Positions 45,964 to 59,319 of a stretch of DNA of 64,000 nucleotides are shown one piece after another; the stretch's first letter is position 1; each line of letters begins with the position of its first letter. Origin of the DNA: Corynebacterium halotolerans YIM 70093 = DSM 44683 (GTDB taxonomy: Bacteria; Actinomycetota; Actinomycetes; Mycobacteriales; Mycobacteriaceae); NCBI RefSeq assembly GCF_000341345.1, contig NC_020302.1, positions 972,075-1,036,074 on the forward strand, written 5' to 3'. The notes under the pieces were generated by a model. That model worked only from the letters and a program-made list of their open reading frames with translations. It had not been told where the DNA came from and ran no database searches. The translations under genes were made by a program, and so were the position numbers.

Positions 45964-47124
45964 ATGAAGAAGACACAACAGGCCGCCATTCTGGCGGGCG
46001 GTTTCCTCGGGCCCTTCACCGGCCAGTCACTCGCGGTGATCCTCCCGCAGTTCGCCGACTCCTTCGGCATCACCCTGGGGCAGGCGGCACTGACGATGTC
46101 GTTCTACCTGTTCCCCTTCGCCACCCTCATGCTGTTCTCCACGTGGCTGGTCCGCCGGATCTCCCCGACGAAGGTGGTGCTGACGGCCTACACCGTGGTG
46201 CTGAGTGCGGCGGTCATCCTGACGATCACCCCGGTGTGGTGGCTGTTCCTGATCACCTTCGCCCTCGCCGGCTCGGCCAACGCCTTCACCATGCCGGTGC
46301 TGCAGATCATCCTCAAGCGGACCACCCCACCGGAGAAACTCGGCTCCGCCCTGGGCACCTACGCGACGATGCAGTCCCTGGGGCTGCTGTCCGCGCCGCT
46401 GGTCTCGGGGCTGGCCAGCGTGGTGAACTGGCGGCTGACCTACGTGCTCGTCGCCGTCGTCGCGCTGTTCATCGTCGTGGTGCAGGTCCCGTACCTGCCC
46501 GCCCAACCCGTCGACGACGGGGCCGACACGGGCCGGCGGTTCTTCAGCTGGGCCGAGATCATCCACATGCTCACCTGCTTCGCCATCGGTTTCGGCCTGA
46601 TCGGCATGTCCTTCCTCGTGGCCCTTCACGTCGGCGAGGCGTTCGGACTGGGCTCGGTCGGCCGGGGACTGGTCGTCATGTGCGGCGGCCTGGGTGCGTT
46701 CCTGCTGGTCCGCGCGGTCGGACGCGCGGCCGACGCGGCGGGTGCCCGGACCGTGATGCTCGCGAGCCTCCTCGGCGGGGTCGTGATGCTCGTGCTGCTG
46801 CCGGTCGTGCCGTCCGTCTGGTTCGTCGCCCTGCTCTGGGGCGGGGCGACCCTGGCCGCCCAGGGGGTGCAGATCACCGTCAACCTGCTCGTGCTGCGCT
46901 CCCCGAAGGGCACCACCATGATCTCCACGGTGCAGGCCTTCCGTTTCTTCGGCTCCTCGGCCACGCCGGTGCTGTTGCTGCCCGTCTACCAGGGGCATGT
47001 CGGCTGGTCCTTCTGGGTGCCGGCGCTGGGACTCGTGGCGGCGCTCGCGCTGCAGGCCACGGTCGGCTTTGCGGGGCGGGCAGGTGGTAAGGGAGGTGGA
47101 GAACAAGCTCAGTCCCCGGCGTGA
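45964..47124 (+). CDS. MFS transporter of the meta-pathway operon
   Basis: A 386-residue transporter with about 12 helices (GGFLGPFTGQSLAVILPQFADSF in helix 1, GSALGTYATMQSLGLLSAPLVSGLASVVNWR near 130). It is a DHA1-like fold. It starts eight bases after the hydratase stop, so it probably imports or exports an intermediate or the parent compound of the pathway. Substrate unknown. No terminator is obvious behind it. Confidence 0.82.
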   Translation: MKKTQQAAILAGGFLGPFTGQSLAVILPQFADSFGITLGQAALTMSFYLFPFATLMLFSTWLVRRISPTKVVLTAYTVVLSAAVILTITPVWWLFLITFALAGSANAFTMPVLQIILKRTTPPEKLGSALGTYATMQSLGLLSAPLVSGLASVVNWRLTYVLVAVVALFIVVVQVPYLPAQPVDDGADTGRRFFSWAEIIHMLTCFAIGFGLIGMSFLVALHVGEAFGLGSVGRGLVVMCGGLGAFLLVRAVGRAADAAGARTVMLASLLGGVVMLVLLPVVPSVWFVALLWGGATLAAQGVQITVNLLVLRSPKGTTMISTVQAFRFFGSSATPVLLLPVYQGHVGWSFWVPALGLVAALALQATVGFAGRAGGKGGGEQAQSPA

Positions 47125-47266
47125 GCCGGGCCGACCTTCCTCCTGCGAGTCTCCTCAGACGCCATTGTCCTGTCGTAGCCGCACATAGGCGACAACAGCG
47201 GTCCTCGGCTGCGGCGCTCCGGGATATTTCAGCACGTAGACCTCAAGGTATGAGAGAAAGTCGTCC

Positions 47267-48334
47267 TCAGGACTTCGACTCGGTGGGAGCGATGACGTCC
47301 TCGCTGACCAACTCGGCTTCGAGAATCTCGTCGACGAGGGGAACCTCGGACGGATTCTCGGCGGCGTATGGCCGAGCGTCGGGCCGCCAGGCCTCTGCAT
47401 CCAGACCATACTTCTCGGTCAGGAATCGGAGACGGTAAGCCTCATGTGCGCTGTTGAAGGTGTCCCGCGCGAGCTTGGCGTTCATGCCGCCATTGATGAC
47501 AGCTCCCGCGACCGGTACGGCCTGTGCGAGCTTTCCGCGCGTCAGCTTGAACCCGAGCATCTTGAATACCCGTTCGATGACACGCACTAGGTGGTTCTGG
47601 GACAGCTGCTTCATCGTCGTGCGCCGCATCATCGTTTGCGTGAGTCGCGACAATGAAGAAAGTGCCGCCGCCCTCTCGGAGGCGCCCTTTGCCGTTGAGT
47701 ACGAGAGAACTCCAGCAGCGAACAGCGATTCTTCCGGCTCCCTCACATCGAAGCCGTAGTGAGCGGCAACATCTGCGACGATCCGGCCCATTCCGGCCAG
47801 TACCGTCATCGCGTCGGCCGCTACCGCGGTAACCGCAGCACCCAAGGTCACACCGCCGGAAACAGTGGATGACACCGTAAGGCCTGTCACCGCCAGCGAC
47901 GAGGCGGCACCTTCGGCGACCCCGACAACGGTATAGCGCTGCTTGTTGGGCCCTAAAACCCGATCACAGGCGCGAAGGTCCAGGAGGAGAATATCCTCAA
48001 AGCGCTCGGTCTCGTAGCCGTGTTTCATGAATTTGGTGACGACCTTCTGCGTGTTCACTGAGTTCAGGCCGAAGTCAACCGTCAGAGAATGAAGTCCTTT
48101 CATAGCTCGGTCAACGGCCATACCGATTGACTCCACCGTTTCCTCGGCCTTCGGAATAGCCATCATCTTGTCCCGGGCCTGGGTGGCGCTCTCTGACACC
48201 GTCGATTTCGCCTTCTCCAGGTAATTGCTGATCCGGCCCGGTTCCTTCTGCGGCTTCGGCTCCTTGAGAATGGCCTCAAGGAGAGTGAGCCATGCTTTGT
48301 GCTCGTAATCGGACATGTCCGGGTGCGGTTTCAT
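47267..48334 (-). CDS. EcsC-family protein
   Basis: A 355-residue protein of the EcsC family, named after a B. subtilis protein beside the EcsAB transporter; function unknown. Residues about 60-290 are the domain: KAEETVESIGMAVDRAMKGLH near 60, GVAEGAASSLAVTGLTVSSTVSGGVTLGAAVTAVAADAM near 140 (a Gly/Ala-rich hydrophobic hairpin), and QAVPVAGAVINGGMNAKLARDTFNSAHEAYRLRFL near 290. GGAGATCGCA precedes the ATG. The gene and its flanks (47125-48440) look less GC-rich than neighbours and use more A/T-ending codons, hinting at transfer. Confidence 0.82.
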   Translation of the reverse strand: MKPHPDMSDYEHKAWLTLLEAILKEPKPQKEPGRISNYLEKAKSTVSESATQARDKMMAIPKAEETVESIGMAVDRAMKGLHSLTVDFGLNSVNTQKVVTKFMKHGYETERFEDILLLDLRACDRVLGPNKQRYTVVGVAEGAASSLAVTGLTVSSTVSGGVTLGAAVTAVAADAMTVLAGMGRIVADVAAHYGFDVREPEESLFAAGVLSYSTAKGASERAAALSSLSRLTQTMMRRTTMKQLSQNHLVRVIERVFKMLGFKLTRGKLAQAVPVAGAVINGGMNAKLARDTFNSAHEAYRLRFLTEKYGLDAEAWRPDARPYAAENPSEVPLVDEILEAELVSEDVIAPTESKS

Positions 48335-48441
48335 TGCGATCTCCGTCAGGTGGCTTCCTCGTCATGGACGGAAAAGCTTAGCCGGGCCCCTCGACAGCGG
48401 CCACCTCGTTAGTTCAGGAGCATTCGAACACTGTGCTCCTG

Positions 48442-49080
48442 CTACAGGTGCTTCGCCGCCTCCCGCCGACTCAGCGCTGAAAGCTCGGCCCCGTGCTCCG
48501 CGAGGAACCCGCGCACCCACTCCGGGTCGTGCCGGGCGAAGTCACGCAGCGCCCAGCCGATGGCCTTGTCGATGAAGAACTCGCCCGAGCCGGGGTTGGC
48601 CAGGATGATCTCCGTCAACAGCGCGGTGTCGGTCCCGCCGCGGTGCCCCAACTGGTGGAGAATCGCCACCCGCCGCACCCACAGGTTCCCGTCCCGGGCC
48701 CACGCCCGCATCGTCGCGGCGTCGGTGGCGTGGCCGACCGGCCTGGCCAGCGCGTCCACGGTGTCCCACCAGGACTTCGTGGTGACCAGTTCCCGCAGCC
48801 GCGGCAGATCGGAGGCGCACAGGGGCACCTGCCTCAGGTGGTCACAGGCCACGTACTGGAACTCCCGCTCCGGTTCGGCCCAGCAGCCGGACACCAGCTC
48901 CCAGTCGGGGGCGTGCCGGCGACCGCGGAGAATGTCGCGGCACGCGGCACGCCGGGCGGGCGTCGGCACCCCGAGGAAGGGGAACTGGTGGCGCATGTAC
49001 GCCGACATGCTCCCGGCGCGGGCCGGATCGGCGGCGTCGGCAAGCGCGGAACGGATGGGCGGGAGTGCGGGGGAGGCCAC
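48442..49080 (-). CDS. DNA alkylation repair protein (AlkD-like HEAT repeats)
   Basis: A 212-residue all-helical protein. MSAYMRHQFPFLGVPTPARRA (about 25-45), EFQYVACDHLRQ near 72, KSWWDTVDALARPVG near 98, and NPGSGEFFIDKAIGWALRDFARHDPEWVRGFLAEH near 155 match AlkD-type DNA glycosylases that remove alkylated bases. The GTG start at 49080, eight bases after the SDR stop, gives a full N-terminus; an ATG 24 codons later would lose the first helix. Probably co-transcribed with the SDR. Confidence 0.88.
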   Translation of the reverse strand: MASPALPPIRSALADAADPARAGSMSAYMRHQFPFLGVPTPARRAACRDILRGRRHAPDWELVSGCWAEPEREFQYVACDHLRQVPLCASDLPRLRELVTTKSWWDTVDALARPVGHATDAATMRAWARDGNLWVRRVAILHQLGHRGGTDTALLTEIILANPGSGEFFIDKAIGWALRDFARHDPEWVRGFLAEHGAELSALSRREAAKHL

Positions 49081-49088
49081 GGCGGGGG

Positions 49089-49847
49089 CTAGATCGCGGT
49101 GTAACCGCCGTCGACCAGGTGGTAGGAGCCGGTGATGAAGGACGCCTCGTCGCTGAGCAGGAAGCGGGTCAGGGAGGCGACCTCCTCCGAACGGCCCAGG
49201 CGGCCGATGGGGTGGCGGCCCACCAGCGCGTCGCGGACCTCGTCGGGCAGGTTTCCCAGCAGCGGGGTGTCGATGTAGGCCGGGCCGACCGCGTTGATGC
49301 GGATGCCCCTGGGGGCGTACTCGACGGCCACGTTCTTGGTCAGGCCGACCACGCCGTGCTTGGCGGCGGTGTAGGCGGAGTTGTCCGGGGCGGCGACGCT
49401 GCCGTGGATGGAGGCCATGTTGACGATGGCGCACCCCGCGGTGTCGTCCTGGCGGAGGAACTGCTCGAGCTGGTAGCGCATGCCGTAGGCGACCCCGTTG
49501 AGGTTGATGTCGATGACGCGCCTCCACTTCTCGATGTCGAGCTCGCCGTGGGGTTCGCCGGTGCCGCCGATACCGGCGTTGTTCACCGCGTAGTGCAGCC
49601 CGCCGAAGGTCTCGACCGCGAACCCGACGGCCGCCCTGTTGTCCTCCACGCCGGCGGAATCCTGGCGGAAGGCGGCGGCCTCGCCACCGTCGGTCCGGAT
49701 GGCCTCGACGACGCCCTCGGCGCCCTCGAGATTGATGTCGGTGACGACGACCCGGGCGCCGTGGGCGGCCAGATCCCTGGCGACGGCCTCGCCGATACCG
49801 CTGGCCGCGCCGGTGACCAGGGCGACCTTCCCGTTGAATGTGCTCAT
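49089..49847 (-). CDS. Short-chain dehydrogenase/reductase
   Basis: A 252-residue classical SDR: TGAASGIGEAVARDLAAHG at the N-terminus, VNNAGIGG near residue 86, a catalytic Ser in NMASIHGSVA near 144, and YTAAKHG for Tyr/Lys near 157. NAVGPAYIDTPLL and the C-terminal FITGSYHLVDGGYTAI are typical of FabG- and butanediol-dehydrogenase-like enzymes. A good ribosome site precedes the ATG. Substrate cannot be told from sequence. Confidence 0.87.
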   Translation of the reverse strand: MSTFNGKVALVTGAASGIGEAVARDLAAHGARVVVTDINLEGAEGVVEAIRTDGGEAAAFRQDSAGVEDNRAAVGFAVETFGGLHYAVNNAGIGGTGEPHGELDIEKWRRVIDINLNGVAYGMRYQLEQFLRQDDTAGCAIVNMASIHGSVAAPDNSAYTAAKHGVVGLTKNVAVEYAPRGIRINAVGPAYIDTPLLGNLPDEVRDALVGRHPIGRLGRSEEVASLTRFLLSDEASFITGSYHLVDGGYTAI

Positions 49848-49966
49848 GGCTGTCCTTTCCTCTGCCGTCCCGGAGCGGGTCGGCGCTCAGTGAAGCCTCC
49901 CGGCACCTGAGCGCGGAAGGCCCTGCAGGAGCCAGAGTAGCGGCGGGCGGAGGGGACAGCAGCGGA

Positions 49967-50005
49967 AAAACCCCGGCCACCTCAGTAACTGAGGCGACCG
50001 GGGCG
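49967..50005 (-). terminator. Terminator after prs
   Basis: A stem with CCCCGG and CCTCAG paired across TAA with a small internal mismatch. On the minus strand a run of five T follows. Confidence 0.75.
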
Positions 50006-50026
50006 GAGACCGACCGGAGGGAGGAC

Positions 50027-51004
50027 TTAGGCGTCGCCCTCGAAGAGAGTGGTCACGGAACCGTTCTCGAAGATCTCGCTGATGGTCCGGGCCAGCAGCG
50101 GGGCGATCGAGAGCACCGTGAGGTTGTTCCAGCCCTCGGTGTCCTGCGGCAGGGTGTCGGTGGTGATGACCTCCTCGGCGCCGCAGTCGTTGAGGCGCTG
50201 GCGGGCCGGGTCCGAGAAGACGCCGTGGGTGCAGGCGATGAGGACGGACTTGGCGCCGGCCTCCTTGAGCACCCGGCAGGCGCCGGCGATGGTGCCGCCG
50301 GTGTCGATCATGTCGTCGAGGAGGACGCAGTCCTTGCCCTCGACCTCACCGACGACACGGTTGGCGGTGACCTCGTTGGCCACGTCGACGCTGCGGGTCT
50401 TGTGGATGAAGGCCAGCGGGGCGTCGCCCAGGGTGTTCGCCCACTTCTCGGCGACCTTCACGCGGCCGGCGTCGGGGGAGACCACGCACAGGTTGTCCAT
50501 CGGGTACTTGGACTTGATGTAGTCCGTGAGGATCGGCATCGCGTGCATGTGGTCGACCGGGCCGTCGAAGAAGCCCTGAATCTGGTCGGTGTGCAGGTCC
50601 ACGGAGACGATGCGGTCCGCGCCGGCGGCCTGCAGCAGGTCGGCGATGAGGCGGGCGGAGATCGGCTCGCGGCCGCGGTGCTTCTTGTCCTGACGGGCGT
50701 AGGGGTAGAACGGCAGGATCGCGGTGATGCGCTTGGCGGAGCCACGCTTGAGCGCGTCGATCATGATGAGCTGTTCCATGATCCACTTGTTCAGCGGCTT
50801 GTTGTGCGCCTGGATGACGAAGCAGTCGGACCCACGGACGGACTCCCCGAAGCGGATGAAGATCTCGCCGTTGGCGAAGTCGCGGGCGTCGGTGGTCGTG
50901 AGCTCCATCCCGAGCTCACGGGCCACGGCCTCCCCGAGCTCGGGGTGCGCACGCCCGGAGAACAGCATCATGTTCTTGTGGGTTTGCTTCCAGTGGGCAG
51001 TCAT
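50027..51004 (-). CDS. prs: Ribose-phosphate pyrophosphokinase
   Basis: A 325-residue enzyme that makes PRPP for nucleotide, His, Trp and (in this genus) arabinan precursor synthesis. The flexible loop ARQDKKHRGREPISARL near residue 106, the ATP-binding FIRFGESVRGSDCFVIQ near 50, and the PRPP loop DDMIDTGGTIAGA near 232 are present. It follows glmU on the same strand with an 11-base gap, the usual glmU-prs order. Confidence 0.97.
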   Translation of the reverse strand: MTAHWKQTHKNMMLFSGRAHPELGEAVARELGMELTTTDARDFANGEIFIRFGESVRGSDCFVIQAHNKPLNKWIMEQLIMIDALKRGSAKRITAILPFYPYARQDKKHRGREPISARLIADLLQAAGADRIVSVDLHTDQIQGFFDGPVDHMHAMPILTDYIKSKYPMDNLCVVSPDAGRVKVAEKWANTLGDAPLAFIHKTRSVDVANEVTANRVVGEVEGKDCVLLDDMIDTGGTIAGACRVLKEAGAKSVLIACTHGVFSDPARQRLNDCGAEEVITTDTLPQDTEGWNNLTVLSIAPLLARTISEIFENGSVTTLFEGDA

Positions 51005-51015
51005 AATTCGCTGCT

Positions 51016-52488
51016 CTAGCCTTCCTGGTCGGTAGCTGCGTTTTTCGCTGCGTTGCCCCGGGCGCGCTTCGCGGCCTCGGCTGCAGGTGTTCCGGGACGC
51101 TTCCGCTCGACCCAGCCCTCGATGGTGCGCTGGGGGCCGCCGGAGACCGCGAGAGACCCCGGGGGAACGTCCTCGCGGATTACTGTACCCGCCCCCGAAT
51201 ACGCGCCATCACCGACGGTCACCGGAGCGATGAACATGGTGTCGGAGCCGGTGCGCACGTGGTCACCGATGGTGGTGTGGTGCTTGGTCACGCCGTCGTA
51301 GTTGACGAAGACGGACGAGGCGCCGATATTGGACTCCTCGCCGACGGTGGCGTCGCCGATGTAGGTCAGGTGGGGGACCTTAGAGCCGCGGCCGATGGTC
51401 GCGTTCTTCGCCTCGACGAAGCCGCCGAGCTTGCCGTCCTCGCCCAGGACGGTGTTCGGGCGGATGTAGGTGAACGGGCCGACGGTCGCGTTCGCGCCGA
51501 TGACGGAGCGCTCGCCGTGGGTGCGGACCACGGAGGCGCCGCGGCCGACGGTCATGTCGGTCAGGGTGGTGTCCGGGCCGATGACGGCGTCGTCGCCGAT
51601 GGCCGTGGCACCCCACAGCTGGGTGCCGGGGTGGATGGTGACGTCGCGGCCGACGCGGACGTTGACGCCGATCCAGGTGGACTCGGGGTCGATGACCGTG
51701 GCGCCGGCGCGCATGGCGGCCTCGACGGTGCGCCGGTTGAGTTCACGACCGGCGGCGGCGAGCTGGACGCGGTCGTTGACGCCGGCGAGTTCGCGCGGGT
51801 CGGTGGCCACGTGCGCGCGGACCGGGTGGCCGGCCTCGCGGGCGATGCCGAGCACATCGGTCAGGTACAGCTCACCCTGCGCGTTGTCGGACTTCAGCTG
51901 GCCGAGCGCGTCGCGCAGCACCGCGGCGTCGAAGGCGAAGACACCGGAGTTGACCTCGTCGATGGCTTTCTGCTGGTCGGTGGCGTCCTTCTGCTCGACG
52001 ATCGCGGTGACCTCACCGTCGTCGTCGCGGACGATGCGGCCGTAACCGGTCGGGTCGGGAAGACGCATGGTCAGCACGGTCACGGCGGTCGGGGCGGCGG
52101 TGTGCGCCTGGTAGAGGGAGGTCAGCGTCTCGGCGGTCAGCAGCGGGACATCGCCGTTGGTGACGATGACGGTGCCGGAGAAGTCCGGGACGGGCTCCAG
52201 GCCGCACTGCACGGCGTGACCGGTGCCGTTCTGCTCGGCCTGCACGGCCTGGAGGACCTCGCGGTCGAGCTCGGCGGCGACGGCGTCGACGGCGGGGGAG
52301 ACCTGGTCGCGCTGGTGGCCGACGACCGCGACGATGTGCGCGGGCTTCAGGCCGGCGGCGGCGTGCAGGGCATGGGAGAGCAGGCTGCGCCCGCCGATCT
52401 CATGGAGGGTCTTCTGCCTGTCGGACTTCATGCGGGTGCCGGCTCCGGCGGCCAGCACGACGACGGCGCAGTCGGTGGGGATGGACAC
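51016..52488 (-). CDS. glmU: Bifunctional UDP-GlcNAc pyrophosphorylase / GlcN-1-P acetyltransferase
   Basis: A 490-residue enzyme making UDP-GlcNAc for peptidoglycan. The N-terminal uridylyltransferase domain starts [27 protein letters not shown] and includes NGTGHAVQ near residue 90. The left-handed beta-helix acetyltransferase domain (about 260-450) has [55 protein letters not shown]. The last 30 residues are basic/Ala-rich. The GTG start at 52488 is preceded by GGAGGAACCGCC. Confidence 0.96.
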   Translation of the reverse strand: MSIPTDCAVVVLAAGAGTRMKSDRQKTLHEIGGRSLLSHALHAAAGLKPAHIVAVVGHQRDQVSPAVDAVAAELDREVLQAVQAEQNGTGHAVQCGLEPVPDFSGTVIVTNGDVPLLTAETLTSLYQAHTAAPTAVTVLTMRLPDPTGYGRIVRDDDGEVTAIVEQKDATDQQKAIDEVNSGVFAFDAAVLRDALGQLKSDNAQGELYLTDVLGIAREAGHPVRAHVATDPRELAGVNDRVQLAAAGRELNRRTVEAAMRAGATVIDPESTWIGVNVRVGRDVTIHPGTQLWGATAIGDDAVIGPDTTLTDMTVGRGASVVRTHGERSVIGANATVGPFTYIRPNTVLGEDGKLGGFVEAKNATIGRGSKVPHLTYIGDATVGEESNIGASSVFVNYDGVTKHHTTIGDHVRTGSDTMFIAPVTVGDGAYSGAGTVIREDVPPGSLAVSGGPQRTIEGWVERKRPGTPAAEAAKRARGNAAKNAATDQEG

Positions 52489-52582
52489 GGTGGCGGTTCC
52501 TCCGGTCAGCTCGGGTTCAGGCCCGTGGATCGCACAGGCTCGCGTACCGGACCAGCATATCGCCGGGACCCCGCGCACGCGC

Positions 52583-53848
52583 TCATTCGTCCCCGCCGGA
52601 GACGTCGCGCAGCCGACGGGCGGTGACCACACCGACGAGACCGATCGCCGCCAGGAACAGCAGGGCGGCCTGCGGGCCGGCCATGGCCACCACGCCGGAG
52701 ACGGCGCCGACGAGCAGCAGAATCACGCCCATCAGGGTGTTCGCCGCGCCGACGTAGCGGGTGCGCTGATCACCCTCGGCCATGTCGACCACATAGGTCT
52801 TGCGGGCGACACGCACGGCCGTGTGCGCCAGGTTGACCACGAAGAAACCGAGCGGGAAGACCCAGGCGTTGACCGCCTGCGGGGCCCACTGCGCGCACGC
52901 GACCAGGACGAGGAGAATCAGCGAGCCGACCAGGGCGCCGTGGGACATGACGTTCTTCGACGACGTGTCCGACCAGATGCCCGAGATGCGCCCGCCCACG
53001 AAGGCGGCCAGACCGGAGGCGATGAGGAAGGCCCCCAGGCCGGTCAGGTCGTGGCCGATCTGTTGACTGAGGGTGACGATGAACGCCGTCGACAGGGCCG
53101 TGACCAGCAGCAGTGAACGCACGATGACGAAGCGCCGGAAGTCGCGGTCCCCGGTGAACAGCTCCCAGGTGTCGGCCCACCAGCCCCGGTGGAGCCCCTG
53201 CGGCTCCTCCTCCGAGACGGGCTCGTCGATGGTGTGGAACACCAGCGCGGCGACGGCCCAGGCGGCCGCGCCGGCGAAGATGAGGGCGGCGAGGACCCAG
53301 CGCGGGATCTCCGGCCCCGCCAGACCCAGGGCTCCACCGACGATGATCGCCACCGCGCCGCCGAGGGCCGTGGCCCGGCCGGTGATGCGCCCGCGCCTGC
53401 CCTTGGAGATGGTCCGGCCCTGCACGTCCTTCGACGCGATCGAGCACAGCGAGCGGAACAGGGCGAGTGCCGCGAGGAACACGACGACCGCGGCGCCCAG
53501 CGCGGCGCCCTCCAGCAGCAGGGCGGACAGGGCGATCAGGGCGGCGGCGACCGCCTGACCGACCGACCCGAGGACCCAGATCCGTTTCCGGCTGCGCTGC
53601 GTGGTCACCCACGGCGTGAAGGCCGCCTGGGGGAGCATGGAGCCCGATTCGCGGACGGGGACAAGCAGCGCGACGAAGAATCCGGGCGCGCCGGCCGCGT
53701 GCAGGATCCACGGCAGCACCGTCTTGGCGGCCACGATCTGGTCGCCCACGCCCTGCAGGCCGTTCGACCAGATGAATCTCCGGGCGTTGTATTCCTCGTG
53801 TTCCTCGGTGTCCCCGTTCTTCCCGGCGGTGGGGTCCTGGTTGCTCAT
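52583..53848 (-). CDS. MFS transporter
   Basis: A 421-residue 12-helix protein with an acidic N-terminal tail ([21 protein letters not shown]). [52 protein letters not shown] starts helix 1, and [24 protein letters not shown] is near 160. There is a long cytosolic loop after helix 6. It does not match a known exporter subgroup I can name. The start is chosen at the ATG nearest to AGGAAGG; earlier readings run through the tRNA gene. Confidence 0.82.
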   Translation of the reverse strand: MSNQDPTAGKNGDTEEHEEYNARRFIWSNGLQGVGDQIVAAKTVLPWILHAAGAPGFFVALLVPVRESGSMLPQAAFTPWVTTQRSRKRIWVLGSVGQAVAAALIALSALLLEGAALGAAVVVFLAALALFRSLCSIASKDVQGRTISKGRRGRITGRATALGGAVAIIVGGALGLAGPEIPRWVLAALIFAGAAAWAVAALVFHTIDEPVSEEEPQGLHRGWWADTWELFTGDRDFRRFVIVRSLLLVTALSTAFIVTLSQQIGHDLTGLGAFLIASGLAAFVGGRISGIWSDTSSKNVMSHGALVGSLILLVLVACAQWAPQAVNAWVFPLGFFVVNLAHTAVRVARKTYVVDMAEGDQRTRYVGAANTLMGVILLLVGAVSGVVAMAGPQAALLFLAAIGLVGVVTARRLRDVSGGDE

Positions 53849-53997
53849 TGGAGTGTCTCGGCCTTCCTGTCGGGATCCGTCGGCCAGAGTGGACGACGGC
53901 GATCGGTGGTGATCGTAGTACCGCCCCGCGACACTCATGGTCGACGCGAGGTGGCGTCGATAAGCGCCCGGGATCGCCCCTTCCGGGGCACCGAAAA

Positions 53998-54025
53998 GCC
54001 CGCAGAGACATCCATCTCCGCGGGC
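53998..54025 (-). terminator. Terminator after the tRNA gene
   Basis: GCCCGC-AGAGA / TCTCC-GCGGGC stem with a mismatch; TTTTC follows on the minus strand. Confidence 0.65.
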
Positions 54026-54037
54026 GGTGCCGTGGTG

Positions 54038-54108
54038 CTTCCCCACCAGGACTCGAACCTGGAATGACGGTACCAAAAACCGTAGTGTTGCCATTACACC
54101 ATGGGGAA
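54038..54108 (-). tRNA. tRNA-Gln (TTG anticodon)
   Basis: On the minus strand the acceptor TTCCCCA pairs with TGGGGAA, then discriminator G. The D arm is GTGT/ACAC, the anticodon stem ACGGT/ACCGT with loop TTTTGGT (anticodon TTG), and the T arm CCAGG-TTCGAGT-CCTGG. 71 bases without CCA; the genome continues CACCA. Confidence 0.93.
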
Positions 54109-54185
54109 CCGCGCCGTGTGCGCAGCAATAGAGTACCTGACCGTCGGGTGGGAGCAATAACCCGCGCCGGGATAGGGTGGTATCC

Positions 54186-54833
54186 ATGGTTCGACAGCGG
54201 ATGACCGGCAAGGAACGCCGGGAACAGCTCATTTCGATCGGGCGAGCGGTTTTCGCCGAGCGGGGCTTTGAGGGCACCAGCGTGGAGGAGATCGCCCAGC
54301 GGGCGGGAGTCTCCAAGCCGGTGGTCTACGAGCACTTCGGGGGCAAGGAGGGGCTCTACGCCGTCGTTGTCGACCGCGAGATGCTCCACCTGGAGCGGGT
54401 GATCACCGAGTCGCTGGAGAAGGGACGTTCGCGGGTCCGCATCGAACAGGCCGTGATCGCCCTGCTGACCTACGTGGAGGAGGAGACCGACGGCTTCCTC
54501 ATCCTCGTCCGCGATTCCGTGCCCGGCCAGGACCGCAGCTACTCCACGTTGCTCAACACGGCCGTCGGGCAGGTCTCCCACATCCTGGCCAACTCCTTCA
54601 CCCGCCACGGGCTCAACCCGGACGCCGCCATCCTCTACGGCCAGGCACTCGTCGGCATGGTGTCCATGACCGCGCAGTGGTGGCTCGACGAACGCACCCC
54701 GGCGAAGGAGATCGTCGCCGCGCACATCGTCAACCTGTGCTGGAACGGGCTGGCCGGGATGGAGGCGGATCCGTCGCTGTCACCGGAAGTCACCGTGGCC
54801 CCCACCCCGACGACCGCAGTGGGGGAGGAGTAG
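54186..54833 (+). CDS. TetR-family regulator upstream of mfd
   Basis: A 215-residue protein with an N-terminal helix-turn-helix: FEGTSVEEIAQRAGVSKPVVYEHFGGKEGLYAVVVDRE (residues about 29-66). A helical ligand domain follows. TAGGGT lies 7 bases before the ATG at 54186 with no ribosome site, so the mRNA is likely leaderless. Its stop abuts the mfd ATG, and the same TetR-mfd order is common in corynebacteria and mycobacteria. Ligand unknown. Confidence 0.9.
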   Translation: MVRQRMTGKERREQLISIGRAVFAERGFEGTSVEEIAQRAGVSKPVVYEHFGGKEGLYAVVVDREMLHLERVITESLEKGRSRVRIEQAVIALLTYVEEETDGFLILVRDSVPGQDRSYSTLLNTAVGQVSHILANSFTRHGLNPDAAILYGQALVGMVSMTAQWWLDERTPAKEIVAAHIVNLCWNGLAGMEADPSLSPEVTVAPTPTTAVGEE

Positions 54834-58526
<3,693 letters not shown>

Positions 58527-58715
58527 ACCTTTCAGTCCAGGAGCTGCCCCGGCGGCGAACTCGCCCCCTCGCCGTCGGGTGCGCATGCCTTCGCCCCCGT
58601 GGTTGCGAACGGTGTCCCCGGTGCCATCAGCATGGGCGTGCCCACCTGGCCCCTGGGATACTTTTGGCGGCGTCAGTGCCGTCGACGCCGTCAATCCAGA
58701 AAGGACGTGGTTTCC

Positions 58716-59147
58716 GTGGCAGAGGACAAGCCGATCCCGAACGTGACCGCCAAGCGCAGTGGCATCAACACCTATACCGTCCGCAGCGCCGGCGACGCTG
58801 AACTACGTATCGGCTCACCGGGTGAGGAAGGGGTTTTCTCTCCGGTGGAACTGCTGCAGGCCGCGATCGCCGGTTGTGCCGCCATGTCCGCCGAGCCGCA
58901 GCTGACTAGTCAGCTCGGCAAGGACTTTGCAGCCACCACGACTGTGGAAGCCGTCCAGGACCCGGAAGATAACCGCCTGGACAAGCTCATCACCACGATC
59001 AGCACGGATATGGCAGGGCTGGACCCTGAAAAGCGGGACAAGCTCATCTCCCGGTCCGAGAAGTTCATCGAGAAACTGTGCACGGTCAAAAGGACCTTGC
59101 AGCACGGTGTCGAGACTGAAACGTCCGTGCGGGACGGGCACAGCTGA
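58716..59147 (+). CDS. OsmC-family peroxiredoxin-like protein
   Basis: A 143-residue cytoplasmic protein of the OsmC/Ohr fold. FSPVELLQAAIAGCAAMSAEPQL near residue 35 has the conserved Cys, and EKLCTVKRTLQHGVE near the end has the second one in the C-terminal region. Members reduce organic peroxides with thiols. GTG at 58716 follows AAAGGA; a start further upstream at 58599 is less likely. Downstream bases 59148-59319 hold nothing I recognise. Confidence 0.87.
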   Translation: MAEDKPIPNVTAKRSGINTYTVRSAGDAELRIGSPGEEGVFSPVELLQAAIAGCAAMSAEPQLTSQLGKDFAATTTVEAVQDPEDNRLDKLITTISTDMAGLDPEKRDKLISRSEKFIEKLCTVKRTLQHGVETETSVRDGHS

Positions 59148-59319
59148 GGAGGCGCCTGTGGAGCACGGGCAGGAAGTCGCCCGGCTAGTCGTCCCGGGAT
59201 CCGCCACGGTCTCACCGACGCTCGGTGGGCCCTGCTGAAACCACCGCTACCTGCGCCTTCCCGGTACGGGCCGGGGTGGGGGTCCACGCCCCGGCCCGGG
59301 TGGCACGCAGGCTGGGCCG

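Noticed and set aside
59148..59319. Short frames between the OsmC gene and nadA
   Set aside because: Extensions of shadow frames without start signals; no hairpin with a T-run was convincing.
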